From positions 12,496,001 to 12,560,000 of the forward strand of contig NC_062226.1 in NCBI RefSeq assembly GCF_902686445.1: a stretch of DNA of 64,000 bases. The letters are read 5' to 3'. Position numbers and translations under genes: made by a program. This DNA is from Sciurus carolinensis. Its lineage: Eukaryota; Chordata; Mammalia; Rodentia; Sciuridae. Below the pieces are notes generated by a model, which saw only the letters and a list, made by a program, of their open reading frames with translations, was not told the origin of the DNA and ran no database searches. Position 1 is the first letter of the stretch. Each line of letters begins with the position of its first letter. Of the stretch, positions 20,016 to 32,479 are shown in pieces.

Positions 20016-20339
20016 ATTGTCGCTAAGGCGTTTTTTCACCTGAGACCCTTAAGGCACTTGACCTTTTACAGCCAGTCGGTGCCGGAAACGCGTCCATTTA
20101 GTAGATAGGAAACAGACCATGTGCAAAGCTGAGGACAGCCAAGGCCTGGAGGCAGAACGGAGGCTGGAAGCGGCTACCTCAACAGTCCAGCCTGGTCTGC
20201 ACGTGTTTCCCTGGACGGGAATCTCACCGTCCCTCCGACAGATCCCAGGTCCAAAGGGAGGACTTTCTTCCCCCATGGGCGGGACTCTGCCCTCTGAGGC
20301 ATTCTCTGGGCATTGCCTCCTCCACAAGAATCAAAGGAC

Positions 20340-20453
20340 CCGAGTTTAAGTCCAGACTGCACAGCCTACTAGCTGTGTCACCTTGGACAAGGTACTTATC
20401 CTTGCTGGCCTCGGTATTCTCATCTATAAAATGGGCATAACAACAAAACCATC
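20340..20453 (+). repeat. MIR split by a SINE
   Basis: CTACTAGCTGTGTCACCTTGG, CTCATCTATAAAATGGGC is a good MIR. Its downstream part resumes after the B1-dID at 20,461-20,686 (TAAGTGCTCAGTTAGCAGG). Confidence 0.8.
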
Positions 20454-20460
20454 CCATAAG

Positions 20461-20686
20461 TTTTTTTTTTTTTTTGGGGGGGGGATGGGGGTACCAGGGA
20501 TTGAACTCACAGGGCACTTGACCACTGAGCCACATCCCCAGTCCTATTTTGTATTTTATTTAGCGACAGAGTCTCACTGAGTTGCTTAGCACCTCACTTT
20601 GTTGAGACAGGCTTTGAACATATGATCCTCCTGCCTCAGTCTCCTGAGCTGCTGGGATTACAGGCATGCACCACCACACCTGGCTC
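20461..20686 (-). mobile_element. B1-dID dimeric SINE with target duplication
   Basis: Minus strand: GGAGCCAGGTGTGGTGGTGC (B1), GGACTGGGGATGTGGCTCAG (ID), then an A-rich tail. A 7-bp direct repeat CCATAAG flanks it (20,454-20,460 and 20,686-20,692). Confidence 0.92.
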
Positions 20687-20751
20687 CATAAGGTTTTATA
20701 AGATTCAATACCATGGAACTGGAATGCAGTTAAGTGCTCAGTTAGCAGGAG

Positions 20752-20792
20752 TCTTCCTTCCTTCCTTCCTTCCTTCCTTCCTTCCTTCCTTC

Positions 20793-20830
<38 letters not shown>
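20752..20830. repeat. CTTC then CT microsatellite
   Basis: About ten CTTC units run into about seventeen CT units: a compound polypyrimidine array. Confidence 0.97.
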
Positions 20831-20835
<5 letters not shown>

Positions 20836-21619
20836 CCCTAACTCAAAATCCAGGGCTGGTCAGGTCTGATGCTCTAGCTGTACACTTTACAGAATCCCAG
20901 CATCTGGATCCTCTTTTTCACAGTTGGGGAGACTGAACCTGGAAGGGGCAAGGGACAGAGCCAAGGTCACACCAAATCTCCTGGTCCCCACGCCCGCAGG
21001 TCCTCTTCGTCAGTTATCCCAGCACACCCAGCCACCCTACGGGCATCACAGTGAGGCCTGGCAAAAGGGCCCAGAGATCCTTGTGCCAGCTCCCAGACAT
21101 CTCTGGGTGCCAGGTGGGAACCATGCCAGGTAGGAAAGGTGAGACCTGCTGGGTGCTCCTCCTCCCTTGCCAGCTGTTCCCAGGCTCTGCTGGGACACAC
21201 GCCAGCTGCCCTGGGGGACAGAGCAAGCCAGGGCAGACCTGGGGAGGGACTGGACCCTGAGGGTGCTGGGCCAGCTCTAGCCTTCCCCACCACACCAGGC
21301 CCAGGCCCCCTGGTAACTACCTAGACAGGGCACAGAAGACACGAGTCATGGATTATTAGCAAGAGGGCTGGGGTCAAGGTGGAGATTTGGGGTCCAACTG
21401 AGCAGAGAAAAGTGGATTTTCTGCTAAGGAAAAGGAGAGAGAGGCTGGAGTGAGGTTCCATCCTCCACTCCCAGGCCCTCCCTCCCTGTGTGCCCTGCAC
21501 CCAGCGAGGTACCATGCTTGTGTCTCCTGCCAGCACCTTATGCTGAAGCCTCACCATCTGTACCCAGAACAACAGACACTTATGTGACCCTGGAAAGGGG
21601 GAGGAGCCTAAAATCAGGA

Positions 21620-21740
21620 GGACTGAGTTCAAGTCTCACTTTTTCCATCCAGCAACCTTAGACAAGCCTCGGGGTCTCTCCGGGGCTCTGTTTCCCATTT
21701 GAACAACAGGATGACCAGGTCAGATTGTCTCTGAGGACGT
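21620..21740 (+). repeat. MIR relic
   Basis: GACTGAGTTCAAGTCTCAC followed by TCTGTTTCCCATTTGAACAAC. Confidence 0.7.
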
Positions 21741-23224
21741 GTCCAGTTCCAGCAGGAAGTGAATGAGCCCTCACCATGACCAGGCTTTGTGACCAACACT
21801 GCAGATCTCAAGATAGAGGCAACGACTGGAAGGCCAAGAGAGCAGACACGGTGCAGTGCAGTCTTCCAGTGATGGACCAGCCAGAAGCCTGGCATAGGAG
21901 AAGAGGTGAAGTGGTGGCCAGAGTTCCAGGGCTCACTGACCAGCCGGCACTGGAGCTTAGGGGAGAGGGATGGCGAGGGAACCTAGGTTTCTGACTTAAT
22001 GCTGGAGAGGGAGGGGAGCCAGCTGGGCTGGATGGAGTCTGGATTTGGTGCACCTCATGGGAGGGGTCCAGCATATGGCTGGATTCACAAGGGAGAGGTC
22101 TGAACTTGTCCTTGTCCCAGCCCTGGGAGAGGGGCCATTACACAAGGTGGCCTTTCCCAGCCCCTCTACTCCAAACCCTACAGCCTTGATCCTAGGATGG
22201 CAAGATGGACACTGTCTGCTCCACTGTCCCCCAGAAAGCTTCCTCTGACGTCCCCCCACCTCCCTCCCCTAGGCAGCTCCTTTGTCTCCTCCTTATTGGA
22301 CGCTGAGTGTACGGTCATTGGAGTGTCCCAAGGCCAAGCACGATATCTGGCAGATAGGAGACCTCCAGCCATGTCAGTTGCTCTGGCAAATCACTGAATG
22401 CAGGAAAAAATGTAGACCTTCTACCAGTGAGAGAGGGTCCAGCACCAGGTTCATCAAGGTGACTGCCAACCCATCCGCCTGCTGTGACAACCCCTGAAAG
22501 TGTCAGTGCCTGCCTCAGTTTCCCTGCCTTCCCCCGCCGCGTGCCTTGGTCGGCACTTCCGACAGTCCCAAGGGTCAGCGCTGAGTCAGCAGGACCCCTC
22601 CCCCACATCCCGCTGGAAACTAAAGGTGAGGCTTCTCTCCCTGCAAACCCCCTGCCTGCCCCCTACACCCACCACATGCCTCCTGCCCACCCCAGCTAGG
22701 ACTCAGAGGAGTCTCCCCGTGCTGGCCCCTCCCACTGCTTGGAAACCCAGAGCTGACTCCTACCTGAATCACTCAGCTCCACCCAGCCCCACCTCTGCAG
22801 GCAGGTTCACAGTCAGGCAGTGAAGCTCTGGAATCAACCCAACAACTCTAAATCCCAGCGCCAGGCCCCTCTCTCCAGTTCTCATTATGACGTTCAGCAG
22901 CCAAATGCCCTTTGTGGGCCTCGGTTTCCCCAGTTTACATCTGTAAAGTGGGGTTAATAATTCTGTCTCCGTAAGGGTGATTGCGAGGATGACATGCGAT
23001 GGTCTGTGTGAGCATCCCCAGCCTTCTGTGGGAGCTCAGCGTGGCTTCTTTACTGCCCCTCCCATCCATTCCCTTCCTGAGCAGGAACATTCCATGGAAA
23101 GTCTCTTTATCTGTTTGGCCTCAGTCTAGTTTATGTGAAAGGGGAAACTAAGGCCTCAAAGGTTTCCCTCGACCATGCAGTGAGGAGGGATTGGCAGCAT
23201 TACAGGATACTGGCCTTCGGGCAC

Positions 23225-23385
23225 ATCGTCTCCTTTATAACTCATAAAACAGTCCCATGAGGTCGACTTTCTTCTGGTTCCTATTTGTATAAACAGGAAA
23301 ACCAACTGACTTGCTAAAGGCCACAGGCTATAGGAGGTAGAGCTGGGATTTGAGCCCTGGTCTGTTTGATTTCAACATCGCAATG
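23225..23385 (-). repeat. MIR relic
   Basis: AGGTAGAGCTGGGATTTGAG and CTGGTCTGTTTGATTTC preceded by the reverse 3' half. Confidence 0.75.
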
Positions 23386-24042
23386 TTAATCAACTACCTG
23401 CTACCCCCGTCGCGGGTTCTCTTGGATCTTCAACCCTGCATCTTCAAAACAAACACGCGAATCCGGGAGACAGCAGGCCAAGAAGAAAGATAGACAAGGA
23501 AGAGGTTGGAAAGTGGAGATTCCCCAGCTCATCTGGGGAGTTTCCACTGCCGTGTCCCCTGTCCTACAGACCTCGACACTAGGCAGCCGTCACCATCGGA
23601 TTGGCACGAGGTGGCCGAGGACTGGTGCCACTGGTTATCTCCCTCTCCCACCATCAGAGTAATCTGCAGAGCATCAGACCTCAGCTCCTGGAATCAGGAG
23701 GCCCAGCTGTCTGTGACGGAGGAGCCCAGGAAAGAGCAACTGTCAGGCTAAGGGATGGCAGTTGCTCAAGAGGTTACTGGGCTTGTAAAACGTCAGTCCC
23801 TTCCTCCCTAGTTAAACGCAGAGCAGCCGTTTCCACAGCCCTCTCGCCGCATGTGAAACACTCTTCTAACTCTGCTTAGAACCTTCAGAAGCTTCCAGCT
23901 GCCCCCAGACGTTCGCCTGGACTTCAAACCCCATCACTTGCTAAGCAGCAGGTTGTCACAGAAGAGACCTGGAACAAAGACCCAGAAGATCTAACTTCTT
24001 GTCACAGGACCCCTGAAGTCACAGTGTGGCCTTTGTCAGGTT

Positions 24043-24045
<3 letters not shown>

Positions 24046-24077
<32 letters not shown>

Positions 24078-24095
24078 CTCTCTCTCTCTCTCTCA
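24046..24095. repeat. CT microsatellite
   Basis: About 50 bp of CT interrupted by one TTTT. Confidence 0.97.
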
Positions 24096-24149
24096 CCTCA
24101 GTTTCCCCGCTTAACTCAGTCAGGATCTAGACATGCTGAAGGTGGGCAG

Positions 24150-24310
24150 CCGGTTTTGGAGTCAGGCCGATCTGGGTTCAGAGCTCAACTTCGGTATTCG
24201 AGCTGTGTGGCTTGAAGCAAGTTATTTGTCATTTCTGAGCCTCTGTTTCCTCACCCAAAAATGAGGATTAATAATAGTATCTATTTCCTGAGACACTGTG
24301 AAGATAAGAT
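24150..24310 (+). repeat. MIR relic
   Basis: CTGGGTTCAGAGCTCAACTT, GAGCCTCTGTTTCCTCACCC, AAAATGAGGATTAATAATAG. Confidence 0.85.
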
Positions 24311-24507
24311 TGAAGTTCCTCGCTGCCAGGAGGCAACTGGGAAATGATCATTACTGTTGGAATAATTGTAATTAATAACTATATAATTAATTCTGTCACT
24401 ATGGTTCTAGGTGTGAGGGCGGGAAATGTTCTAGACCCCTAGAAAGAATTTAAAAGAGGGTGGTTGCAGGCGAGGGCTAGCTTTCTCTGTCAGGGATGTG
24501 CCTGGGA

Positions 24508-24601
24508 GCTGGAGGTTTGGCGCAGTGGTCGAGTGCTCGCCTAACATGCCTGAGGCCATTGATTCAATTCCAGGCACTGCCAAGAAGAAAGGAAAGAAAA
24601 A
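24508..24601 (+). mobile_element. ID-like tRNA-derived SINE
   Basis: GGCGCAGTGGTCGAGTGCTC and GATTCAATTCCAGGCAC are its A and B boxes, followed by an A/G-rich tail. No B1 half is attached. Confidence 0.7.
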
Positions 24602-26449
24602 GGAATGTGTTTGGTTGCATATAACAAAGACTCCCAAACATAGAGGTTTAAACCTAAAAAGGGCAGGGCTCTTTCTCTCGAGTGACAGGTGCAGATAAGC
24701 AGCCAGCTGTGCTCCATCATTCCTTCAGGAGCCCAGGCTCCTTCCGTCTCTCTGCTCCATCAACCCAGAATATGCTGCATCCTCAGACCCATGTTCCCAG
24801 CAGGGAGGGGTGGGCAGGGAACAGGCAGCCCTACCGGTGACCAGGTACATCTCTTTCACCAGAACAGTGTCACATGGCCTTGTTCGGCTGCAAGGGAGAT
24901 TGGGAAATGGAACTTGGGGCATCAGCAGGCAAGGGACAAGGAGTTGGAGATGGAGATGGAGACAGCCAGCCATCTGTGTCCACCAGACTCCAGCAAGAGT
25001 CGCTTTCTGGTGTGGGCTGTGGTTTCTAATGTGTGACTTCTCTGGAAAATTCAGGAACAAGTAGATGCTGCAGACTTCGAGATGAGCAGCCTTTTGCTGT
25101 GCCAGACCTCACTGTAGGACTGCAGGACCTTAGTGAATCTCAGCCAAGTGCTCCCAAGAGAAAGTCTGATCCAGTCCCACATAGGTGACAGAATCAGACT
25201 CAGAGCAAAACAGGATATCTTTCCCCTGTGTCCCATAGCCTTTTGTAAAATGAGCTACCTTGGAACAAATTGTATAGGAAACAGTTGTGCCTGGTGCAAA
25301 AAGCACTTTACTCTTTGAAACCTGCACTCTGCAAATCGAAAATTTAGAGGGCAGGAATTCACACTTCCAAACAGCTCTTCAGTTCTCAGGCAAGAGCTGT
25401 AATACTCTGTTGTCTGGAGCATTTCAGATAGAAACGGCCTGACTCACCACACACATTGAATGCATGTCCCTGTTTAGCGCCTTGTTAATAACTTACTGCC
25501 ATTTAGCCATTTACAGCTTGGAAAAACATCCGACTTTCCTCATTTTCTCCTTTGATCTACACAGCTATCTTACTGTGCTTTTTCACCTATGAATGGGTAG
25601 CCCCTGAATAAGTCAGGCATTTTTCAATACAAGTGACAAACACCAGATTCTGATTTTGACAAAAGAAGAGGAAATGAACTCTCTCAAGCTGACAGTCTGG
25701 GGACAGGCATGGCTAATCCAGGTACCAGGTCCCCTCTCTCTCTTCTCATCCCTCCCTTCCCTTCGTTGGCTTCACTCTCAGGCAAGTGCTCCCAAGGTGG
25801 CATTGCTGAGGACTCAGACATCTCCCGTCTACACTGTCCCATCTACACTGTTCTCTGGCCCCAGCGCCCTATGAGAATAGAATATCTTTCTCTGGCAGCC
25901 TCAAGAAAAGTTCCTGGGACACTTCTGATTGCCTGAGTGCCGTCCTTGAACCAATTGCTGTGGCCAGGAAGATGGAATGTCCTGATTCTACTAGTCCTGG
26001 AATATGTGCCCACAGGACTGAGAACGGGAGCAGGATGCTCCCCCCAAAAAGCTGGGTACAGTTATCCAAAGAGGAGGGGAAGTGTGCAGGGACAACCAAT
26101 GTCCACCGCACTGTTTCTCCACTGGACAGACAAGAAGGTCGGAGCTCAGAAAGAAGTGGGTTTTGCCTGCAGCCTCAGAGCTGGTGGGTAGGGGAAGTCT
26201 ACTGGCTTTCCACCTTAGGTCTAGATGGAGATAATGGAGGAGGTCCACGTCGGGAGAGCTCTCCTGCACGTCCAGAGTACAGCCTGCTTCAGTCTCCTGG
26301 AGCATCTTCCTCTGCAGGGATGCTGGGAGCCATGCTTGAACTTCTCTGTACTTCCTGCCATTTGCTTGAGCAGGAAAGGATGTTTGGGTTTGCTGAGCAA
26401 CCAAGGCATGCTGGGTACTGCTGGGCCCCATTCATAACATAATGTCTCT

Positions 26450-26590
26450 AACCATGCTTTTCAGAGGAGGGAGCTGAGGCTCAGATCAGAGAGGTGAAGC
26501 AATTTGCCCAAGTCACACAGTCTTGGAATGGAAGGGCTGGGACTCAAGTCAGGTCTGGAATGAGTCCAAAGCCTGTAGCCTTTTCTCGAA
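26450..26590 (-). repeat. MIR relic
   Basis: GAGGCTCAGATCAGAGAGGTG, CCCAAGTCACACAGTCTTGG, CTGGGACTCAAGTCAGGTC in reverse-MIR order. Confidence 0.85.
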
Positions 26591-26844
26591 TGTCTTCTCA
26601 ATAGGGTGCTACTGACATTTTGTGAAGGACTGTCCTGCACAGGACAGAAAGTCTAGCTGGCCCATAGAGAGCTCAGTCATGGCAACGACCAAAAATTACA
26701 TATCCAACCTCCACCCCAGGAAGATACTGCTATCCCCAGATAAGAACCACAAACACCCAGAGCAAGTCTGGTTCCGTTTTGTGGGCCCAAGTCCTGATAT
26801 AGAGAAAGCATTTAATAATTGTTTGCTGAGAAAATGGATGAAAA

Positions 26845-27060
26845 ACCCTGGGGTCAAACAGGACTCGTACAAAGGCCAGCTCTACCACTTACTAGCTGTA
26901 TGGCATTAAGCAAATCATTTGACCCTTCTTTTTTTCCTCCATTTCCATGTCTGCAAAATGGAAGCAAGGCTAGTATCATTCCAGTAGCATTGTTATGAGC
27001 ATTGAATGCATCGGTTCCCATGGAATGCTTAGGACACTGCCTGATGCTTAATAAGCACCG
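26845..27060 (+). repeat. MIR relic, nearly full length
   Basis: Runs from CAGCTCTACCACTTACTAGC to TTAATAAGCACCGTG, covering core and 3' end. Confidence 0.85.
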
Positions 27061-27091
27061 TGCTGAAATAAGTGAGCAAATGAAAGACTGT

Positions 27092-27112
27092 TGTGTGTGT
27101 GTGTGTGTGTGT
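27092..27112. repeat. GT microsatellite
   Basis: Ten GT units. Confidence 0.95.
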
Positions 27113-27164
27113 TTGTAAACCCTTGGATCCTCATCATAGTGTACACACACTTTTCTTCTTGTTA

Positions 27165-27300
27165 TTTCACTTGATCTTCTTCATTGCCCTGTAAGGGAAT
27201 GTTGTGCCCATTGTACAGATGACCAAACGCAGGCAAAGAGAGGTGAGTTGACACAGCAAGGGTCTTCTGGTTACTGAACTGTAGCTTCAGAATCCTAGAC
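27165..27300 (-). repeat. MIR relic
   Basis: Reverse MIR pattern around CATTGTACAGATGACC and CAAAGAGAGGTGAGTTGAC. Confidence 0.6.
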
Positions 27301-28869
27301 TGACTTCTCTGCATTTTCTATTCTTTGCAAGTATACATTTTTTTAAAGCCACGAATGAACAAGTGTGTGCAAGAGCTTCAAGGAGACCAACCTCTCAGAT
27401 CCCCTGGACAAGAGGGGGCCATCCTGACCCCAAGCTGTGAGGAGCCAGTCTCCCCTCCATCCAATATGGGGCAGCCCAGTGGGATGTGGGGTGTGTGTGT
27501 CACTGAGGCCTGGGGGAAGGAAGCCCAGTCATGTAGCCAGGACCACAGGACCACAAGAAAGAACTGGGTGGTGAGCAAGGACTGGTCAGCTGCCTGCCAC
27601 AGCTACCCACTCTTTGAGGAGAAGAGCACTGGCTCTGTGGGCATTCCAGAACCCTAAAACTTTACCCCTCCCTCAGGCCACCTTCTGGACAGGAACTGGA
27701 TATCTCCTGTGGGCACCCAACACCAGCACTCATGAATGACCTCACCACTCTGTGATTCCTTTTTGTTCTACTCCACCCATCCTACACTCAAGATGGCGCC
27801 TTGGCCAACTCCAGATAGGCCACTGGAGACCTCTTCTCTCAAGAGCTCTCAGACAATGGGGTGAGCCTCAGGAACAGAAGACAAAGGATAAGGGAGGAGC
27901 CTTGGAAACCTTACAAGGACTCGCTTCCCAGATCTCCAGAAGGATCCCAATTTCCAAATGCTAGAGCTCCACTAACCAGAGCCTGGCCTTGCTGCTACCT
28001 CGCTAAGGGTCCACTGTAGGCTCACATTAGCATGGTGTCCCTAGGCTCCCGCTCCCTCTTTTCGCCTCTCTCCAGCCCTTCAGTCCGCCTTGCCTTCACT
28101 CCAGTCTCCTCTGGTCAGTCTCCTTTCTCTCTCTCCCTCTCCCCTGCCCCAATCCATCCTTCCCCTCACTCCCTCTCACCTCTTTTGCCCATTGGTGTCC
28201 TTTTGGGCTTCTTCTATTGTCTTGGCATAAAAGGACATACCCACCTGGGTTTACTTACACCAGCTGTTGACACTGGCACTGTTGTTTAAATCCCCTGGGC
28301 CATAGATACTGTACTGTAAAGAGGAAGTAGTTTTATAAGGACTCAATACAACAATGCATATGAAAACACCTGGCATTCCTTTTCCCCAAAGGCTCCCATC
28401 CAAGAATTCAGTTAAGAGACTGGGAGGGGAGATCTGATACTCCCATTTCACTCTCCTTCAAAAATCTTCTTTACCAGGAATTTACCCAAACAGAACTCCT
28501 TTTCTGCAGGCGTGAAAATTCCATGGGAATTTTGATTCTCAAGTAGGACAGGACCTAGCCTAGGAGGCATTGAGGAATTACCTATGAATATTTGTTCAAA
28601 TTACACACATAACACACAAAAACACACATGTGAGCACACACACATGCAATGTGTCTCAGATTCCCTTCTTTCCATCTCAAGATTCAAGGTACAGTTGTGA
28701 GCCTCCATTACTAAGGGAGAGTAACGCTGAGATAGGTTGTTCACAAATCTGCTTGGATCCCAGTCATAGACATCTCTCTCACCTGGTCTCTCCAACTTCC
28801 TGTGACGTGATTCTCCTGGTGTGCACTCCTCTTTACTCTTTTCTGCTTGGAGCCTTTTAACTTTCCTAT

Positions 28870-29240
28870 CCAGGCCAGTTCAACCTAATTCAACTCAATT
28901 CAACCCCTTTCAACTCTCTGAAATTCAACTCAAGTCAACTCAGCTCAACATATTCCACTTGACCAACTCAAGCCCAACCTAACCCAAGTCAATCACTCAA
29001 CTCCATTCAACCCAACCCAAACCAACTCATCCCAACACAGCCCAATGCAGTTTAACTCAATGCAGGTCAAACCAACTTAGCTCATCCCCACTCAGCCAAA
29101 TTCAATCCAGCTCCGTTCATTCAACCAAACCCAACTTAATTCAGTCCAGCCCACCTCGACATGGCACAACACAACTCTGCTCTAACCATACCGACTACAC
29201 TGAACCCAACTCCATGCGATTCAATGCATGTAAACCCATC
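28870..29240 (+). repeat. Decayed TCAAC-type tandem array
   Basis: For about 370 bp the strand is built from variants of CAACT, TCAAC, CCAAC and CTCAAC with very few G (for example TCAACTCAATTCAACC, CAACCCAACCCAAACC). Spacing drifts between 5 and 11 bp, as expected of an old pentanucleotide satellite that has accumulated point changes. Confidence 0.85.
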
Positions 29241-30129
29241 CTTGGCCAACTCAGTTCTCCCTTCGAATCTGTCTTCATTCCAACCTAAACACTGTCCCCC
29301 ACTCACTTACATATCTGCCCCTAAATAGGGAGACACAGAGTCAATGACTGATCCAAAGAAAAATGAAAATTTTTTTCTTTGGACTTTCCACATCCTTGTG
29401 AAGTTCTCTCAACCCTCACCATGTCCCCATACAGTTCGTCCTTGGCTTTACTATTTACCAGTACCCTTTAATGAAACCCAAGGTCATGAAACCTCAGGCC
29501 TGGAAGACTCTCACCTCTGCAAACGCTACCTCCAGGGAGGTAAGAGTTGCAGGAGATGAGATTAGGGGGCAAGGAGAGATCCAATCCCAAAGGAGGTTTG
29601 ATGGACAGAAGAGGGACAACCTGACCTGAGCGCCTTGCAGGGGAAAGTAGAGTCAAGCTTCACCCACAGAGAACAGAACCTCTGCCCCTGATCTGCCCCA
29701 TCCGCCTTGTTCTACCCTCTCTATTCTCCTTTTCTTTTCCTGCCTTTAACTCAGTTTTGGCCTCTCTTCCCTCTCCCCCTCATTATCTCTGCTTCTGTCT
29801 CTGTGTGTCCCTGTGTCTTCATCTCTGTCCTGGGCCCTCTCTTCCTCTTTCAGTATCTTTGTACTGCCATCTCTTTCAAGCTGACTCTTCTCTTCCCTCT
29901 GTCCCCGTCCTTATGTCTGGCACAATCTGCTTCATATTCCAAGCTTTGGCTGAGGAGTTGTTTCTCCTGAACAAAGATGCCTCCATCCCTCCATTCCCTC
30001 CACGCTTCCTCGCCAGGGGAACGGCAGGTCACCCCAGGCTGCCTGAGGACCACTCAGAGACTGCTGAACTAGGCCTGAGACCCCCTGAACCCAGGAGCTG
30101 ACGCTCTGCCCCAGCCAGGAAATCAGCAT

Positions 30130-30260
30130 CACGCACACCAGAGCTGGAAGGGAACTTAAGCCAATCTGCTGGCTTTATGGGTGAGGAAAGAGAACCACAG
30201 ACTGAAAGGGGTTACCCATGACCATTTTGGGGTTAGCGGAATGAAATTGAGACCCTGACT
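30130..30260 (-). repeat. MIR relic
   Basis: GGTGAGGAAAGAGAACCACAG and GAATGAAATTGAGACCCTGAC in reverse orientation. Confidence 0.55.
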
Positions 30261-30396
30261 TTGGAGCCCTCAGACTCTGAACCTAGAGGGAAATTTGGGG
30301 ACCAGCCTAACTGAACATGAAGTGGCAGAACTGTAGTGTCTACCACAAAAGCCACGTCTGAATGGAACATCAGCCTTATCTCTAGCTTGCTCACTT

Positions 30397-30397
<1 letters not shown>

Positions 30398-30440
<43 letters not shown>

Positions 30441-30446
30441 TCTCTT
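30398..30446. repeat. CT microsatellite
   Basis: About 24 CT units with a single interruption. Confidence 0.97.
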
Positions 30447-31189
30447 CCCCATAAAATATGTTCTCTGGACGGGAAGCATCCGGGGCCCACTACTGGTCAG
30501 ACCCAGGCGCAGTTCTGAGAGCGCAGAGAGACGCCCTCCTGGGCCAGGGGAGCGGAGGCAACAGGTGTTCGGCCGCCAGCAAGGCACCCACACCAGCTCC
30601 CTGGGAGGGACAGGGCTAGAGGTTTAACAGACTGGATCCACAAGCCAGTCACGGAGCCCTTGGCCACAGGCTCCCCACCCCGCCAAACAGCCCCCAAGAC
30701 GGCCCTGGTCAGGGTGAGTCGCAGGCTGAGGGCCAGGCCTGCATTCCTCCCGCCCCACCCGCTGCCAGCCTCCTGGGCAGTCCAGGCTCCAGCAGGAAGC
30801 AGTGTCCCCTGGGGGCTGGGCCAGCTCCTGTGGCGTCCACCCGGCCCCCTCCCCAGGCAGAGTGGGGCTCCCGCTATCTTCTCCTGAGCCCTGTGTGCCG
30901 CACAGCTGAGCGCACCCCCTCCCGCTCTGGAGACCCCTCTGCCAGCAGCTCAGAGCTCCTGGGCAGGCGCCACTGGGCCTTCCTCTGAACTCTGGGACAT
31001 CTGAAAATAGAAAAGGAGAAGAGAAGGCTGTGGCTGCACGGCAGCAGAGGAGAAGCGGGCAGTGGGCTGAGGAGGAACTAGGCTGAAAGCCCTTGGGCAG
31101 ACACCGCCAGGACCCATCCTGATCTGGCGTCCATTTCCCTCTCCAAGCTGCCCTGAGCCCTTTGCTTCCTGACTCTAGAAGGGGTCTTC

Positions 31190-31310
31190 AGTCATTGAAC
31201 CCAAACCTCCATTCAACAGACCAGGAGACTGATGCCCAGAGACCGAAGGAGCTTGCCCAAGGACACACAGCAGAGGAGCTGGAATCTAGGACTCCTGGCC
31301 TTCAGACCTG
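31190..31310 (-). repeat. MIR relic
   Basis: CTTGCCCAAGGACACACAGC, GAGCTGGAATCTAGGACTCC. Confidence 0.8.
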
Positions 31311-31899
31311 GGCTCTTCCCCAGAAGACTCTTAAGACAGAGCTTGTTTGGAGCCCTGACTCTGCCCCATCAGCCCCAAGGCGAGCAACTCAGATGCCGCC
31401 ACCCTGCCCCCTAGGCCCTGTTTCTCAGATCTCATTGCTCAGCCGAGGGAACCTGCATCCCAGCTCCCTCCCAGAGCTTGGGAAGGCCAGGCCCTCCTGC
31501 GCTCCTCCCGCCCCTCCCATGACCGCTGCCTGGGCGGCTCTTCCTTCCCCTTTCCCCAGTACCCCCTTCCTATCCTCAGCCTGGGCCCAGCTGAGATGGG
31601 GCAGGCAGGGAGGGGTCTCTGCCCCGCTTCCCTGTGCTCGGCTGTGTCTGGACTTCAAGGCTCACCAGGTCCCAGTCCCTGAGGGGACCCGAAAGGCCAG
31701 GGCTCATTTACTCCCTCCCCAGCAGACAGTCCCCGTTCTTAAAAGGTCTCAGGACAACAGAAACTGAAATCTACTATCCTGGCCTCTCGCTGGCCCTGCT
31801 GCTGCCTCAGGAAGCCATGGCTCAGGTCATGGTCTCTGCCCGACGGCACCTCAGTGACAGGCAGGCCAGGATTCAGTCCCTGGCAGCATCATTTCAAGA

Positions 31900-32060
31900 G
31901 GCTGTGGGTGCGAGTTCCTCCAAGAGGCCTGAGTCCCACCTCGGCCCTTACTAGCTGTGTGACCGTGGGCAAGTCACCTGCCCAAGAAAAGAGACAGCAT
32001 GGGCAAGCCTTGGCATGGAACTTGGCACTTAGTTAATGGTACTAAGTGGCTCATGTTATT
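31900..32060 (+). repeat. MIR relic
   Basis: CTTACTAGCTGTGTGACCGTGG, GGCAAGTCACCTGCCC. Confidence 0.8.
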
Positions 32061-32479
32061 ATACGTTGAGGCAGCGCCCCAGTTCTGGCCACAGTTCTTC
32101 GCTGGATTTGTACTGTTTACTTTCAGATCCTTTCTCTGAGTCTAATCTACTAGTTAAATTCTGTCCTATAGTGAACAATTCAAAACTTCATAACCAGATC
32201 CTTAATGCTTAACTTGTACTGGGGAGGGCAGAAAATAAGATGGGTCCTCCCCAGGCCCCAGAGTACCCGATACTCTAATGAGAAGACAGACATTGATCAC
32301 TGAGCAGGCTATGACTTTAGGATAAGTCCCGGGGTCAAAGGGCAAGAAGGTAGAAGCACACGCAATGCACCTAACTCAGTTCCCAGGGTCTCCCCAGAGA
32401 AAAAGTACTCTTCCCAGAGAGAATGCCAAGTGCAAAGGCCCAGAGGCAGCGGGGGACTCTGGGAAGCAGGTGCAAGTGC

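Larger units (their letters stand above)
20016..28000. other. Intergenic, upstream of PTGS1, first 8 kb
   Basis: No coding gene supported. Holds MIR relics, one B1-dID, one ID-like SINE, CTTC/CT and CT arrays and a GT array. 24.6-24.75 kb and 25.6 kb resemble a common interspersed repeat I cannot name. 21.0-21.3 kb and 22.5-22.8 kb are C-rich without a recognised family. Promoter-proximal enhancers of PTGS1 could lie here but no specific site can be proved. Confidence 0.6.
28001..31190. other. Intergenic, low-complexity-rich
   Basis: No coding gene supported. Pyrimidine-rich tracts at 28.04-28.19 kb and 29.71-29.91 kb, a CA-rich stretch (28,600-28,647), the decayed TCAAC array, a CT array and C-rich DNA at 30.5-31.0 kb. 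Confidence 0.6.

Noticed and set aside
19216..20043. 275-codon plus-strand open frame antisense to the PTGS1 promoter and exons 1-2.
   Set aside because: A composition-driven shadow of GC-rich DNA, overlapping known exons on the other strand, with no recognised domain.
28870..29240. CRISPR-like or regulatory repeat array.
   Set aside because: Units are 5-11 bp, drift in length and lack spacers. This is a decayed microsatellite in a mammalian genome.
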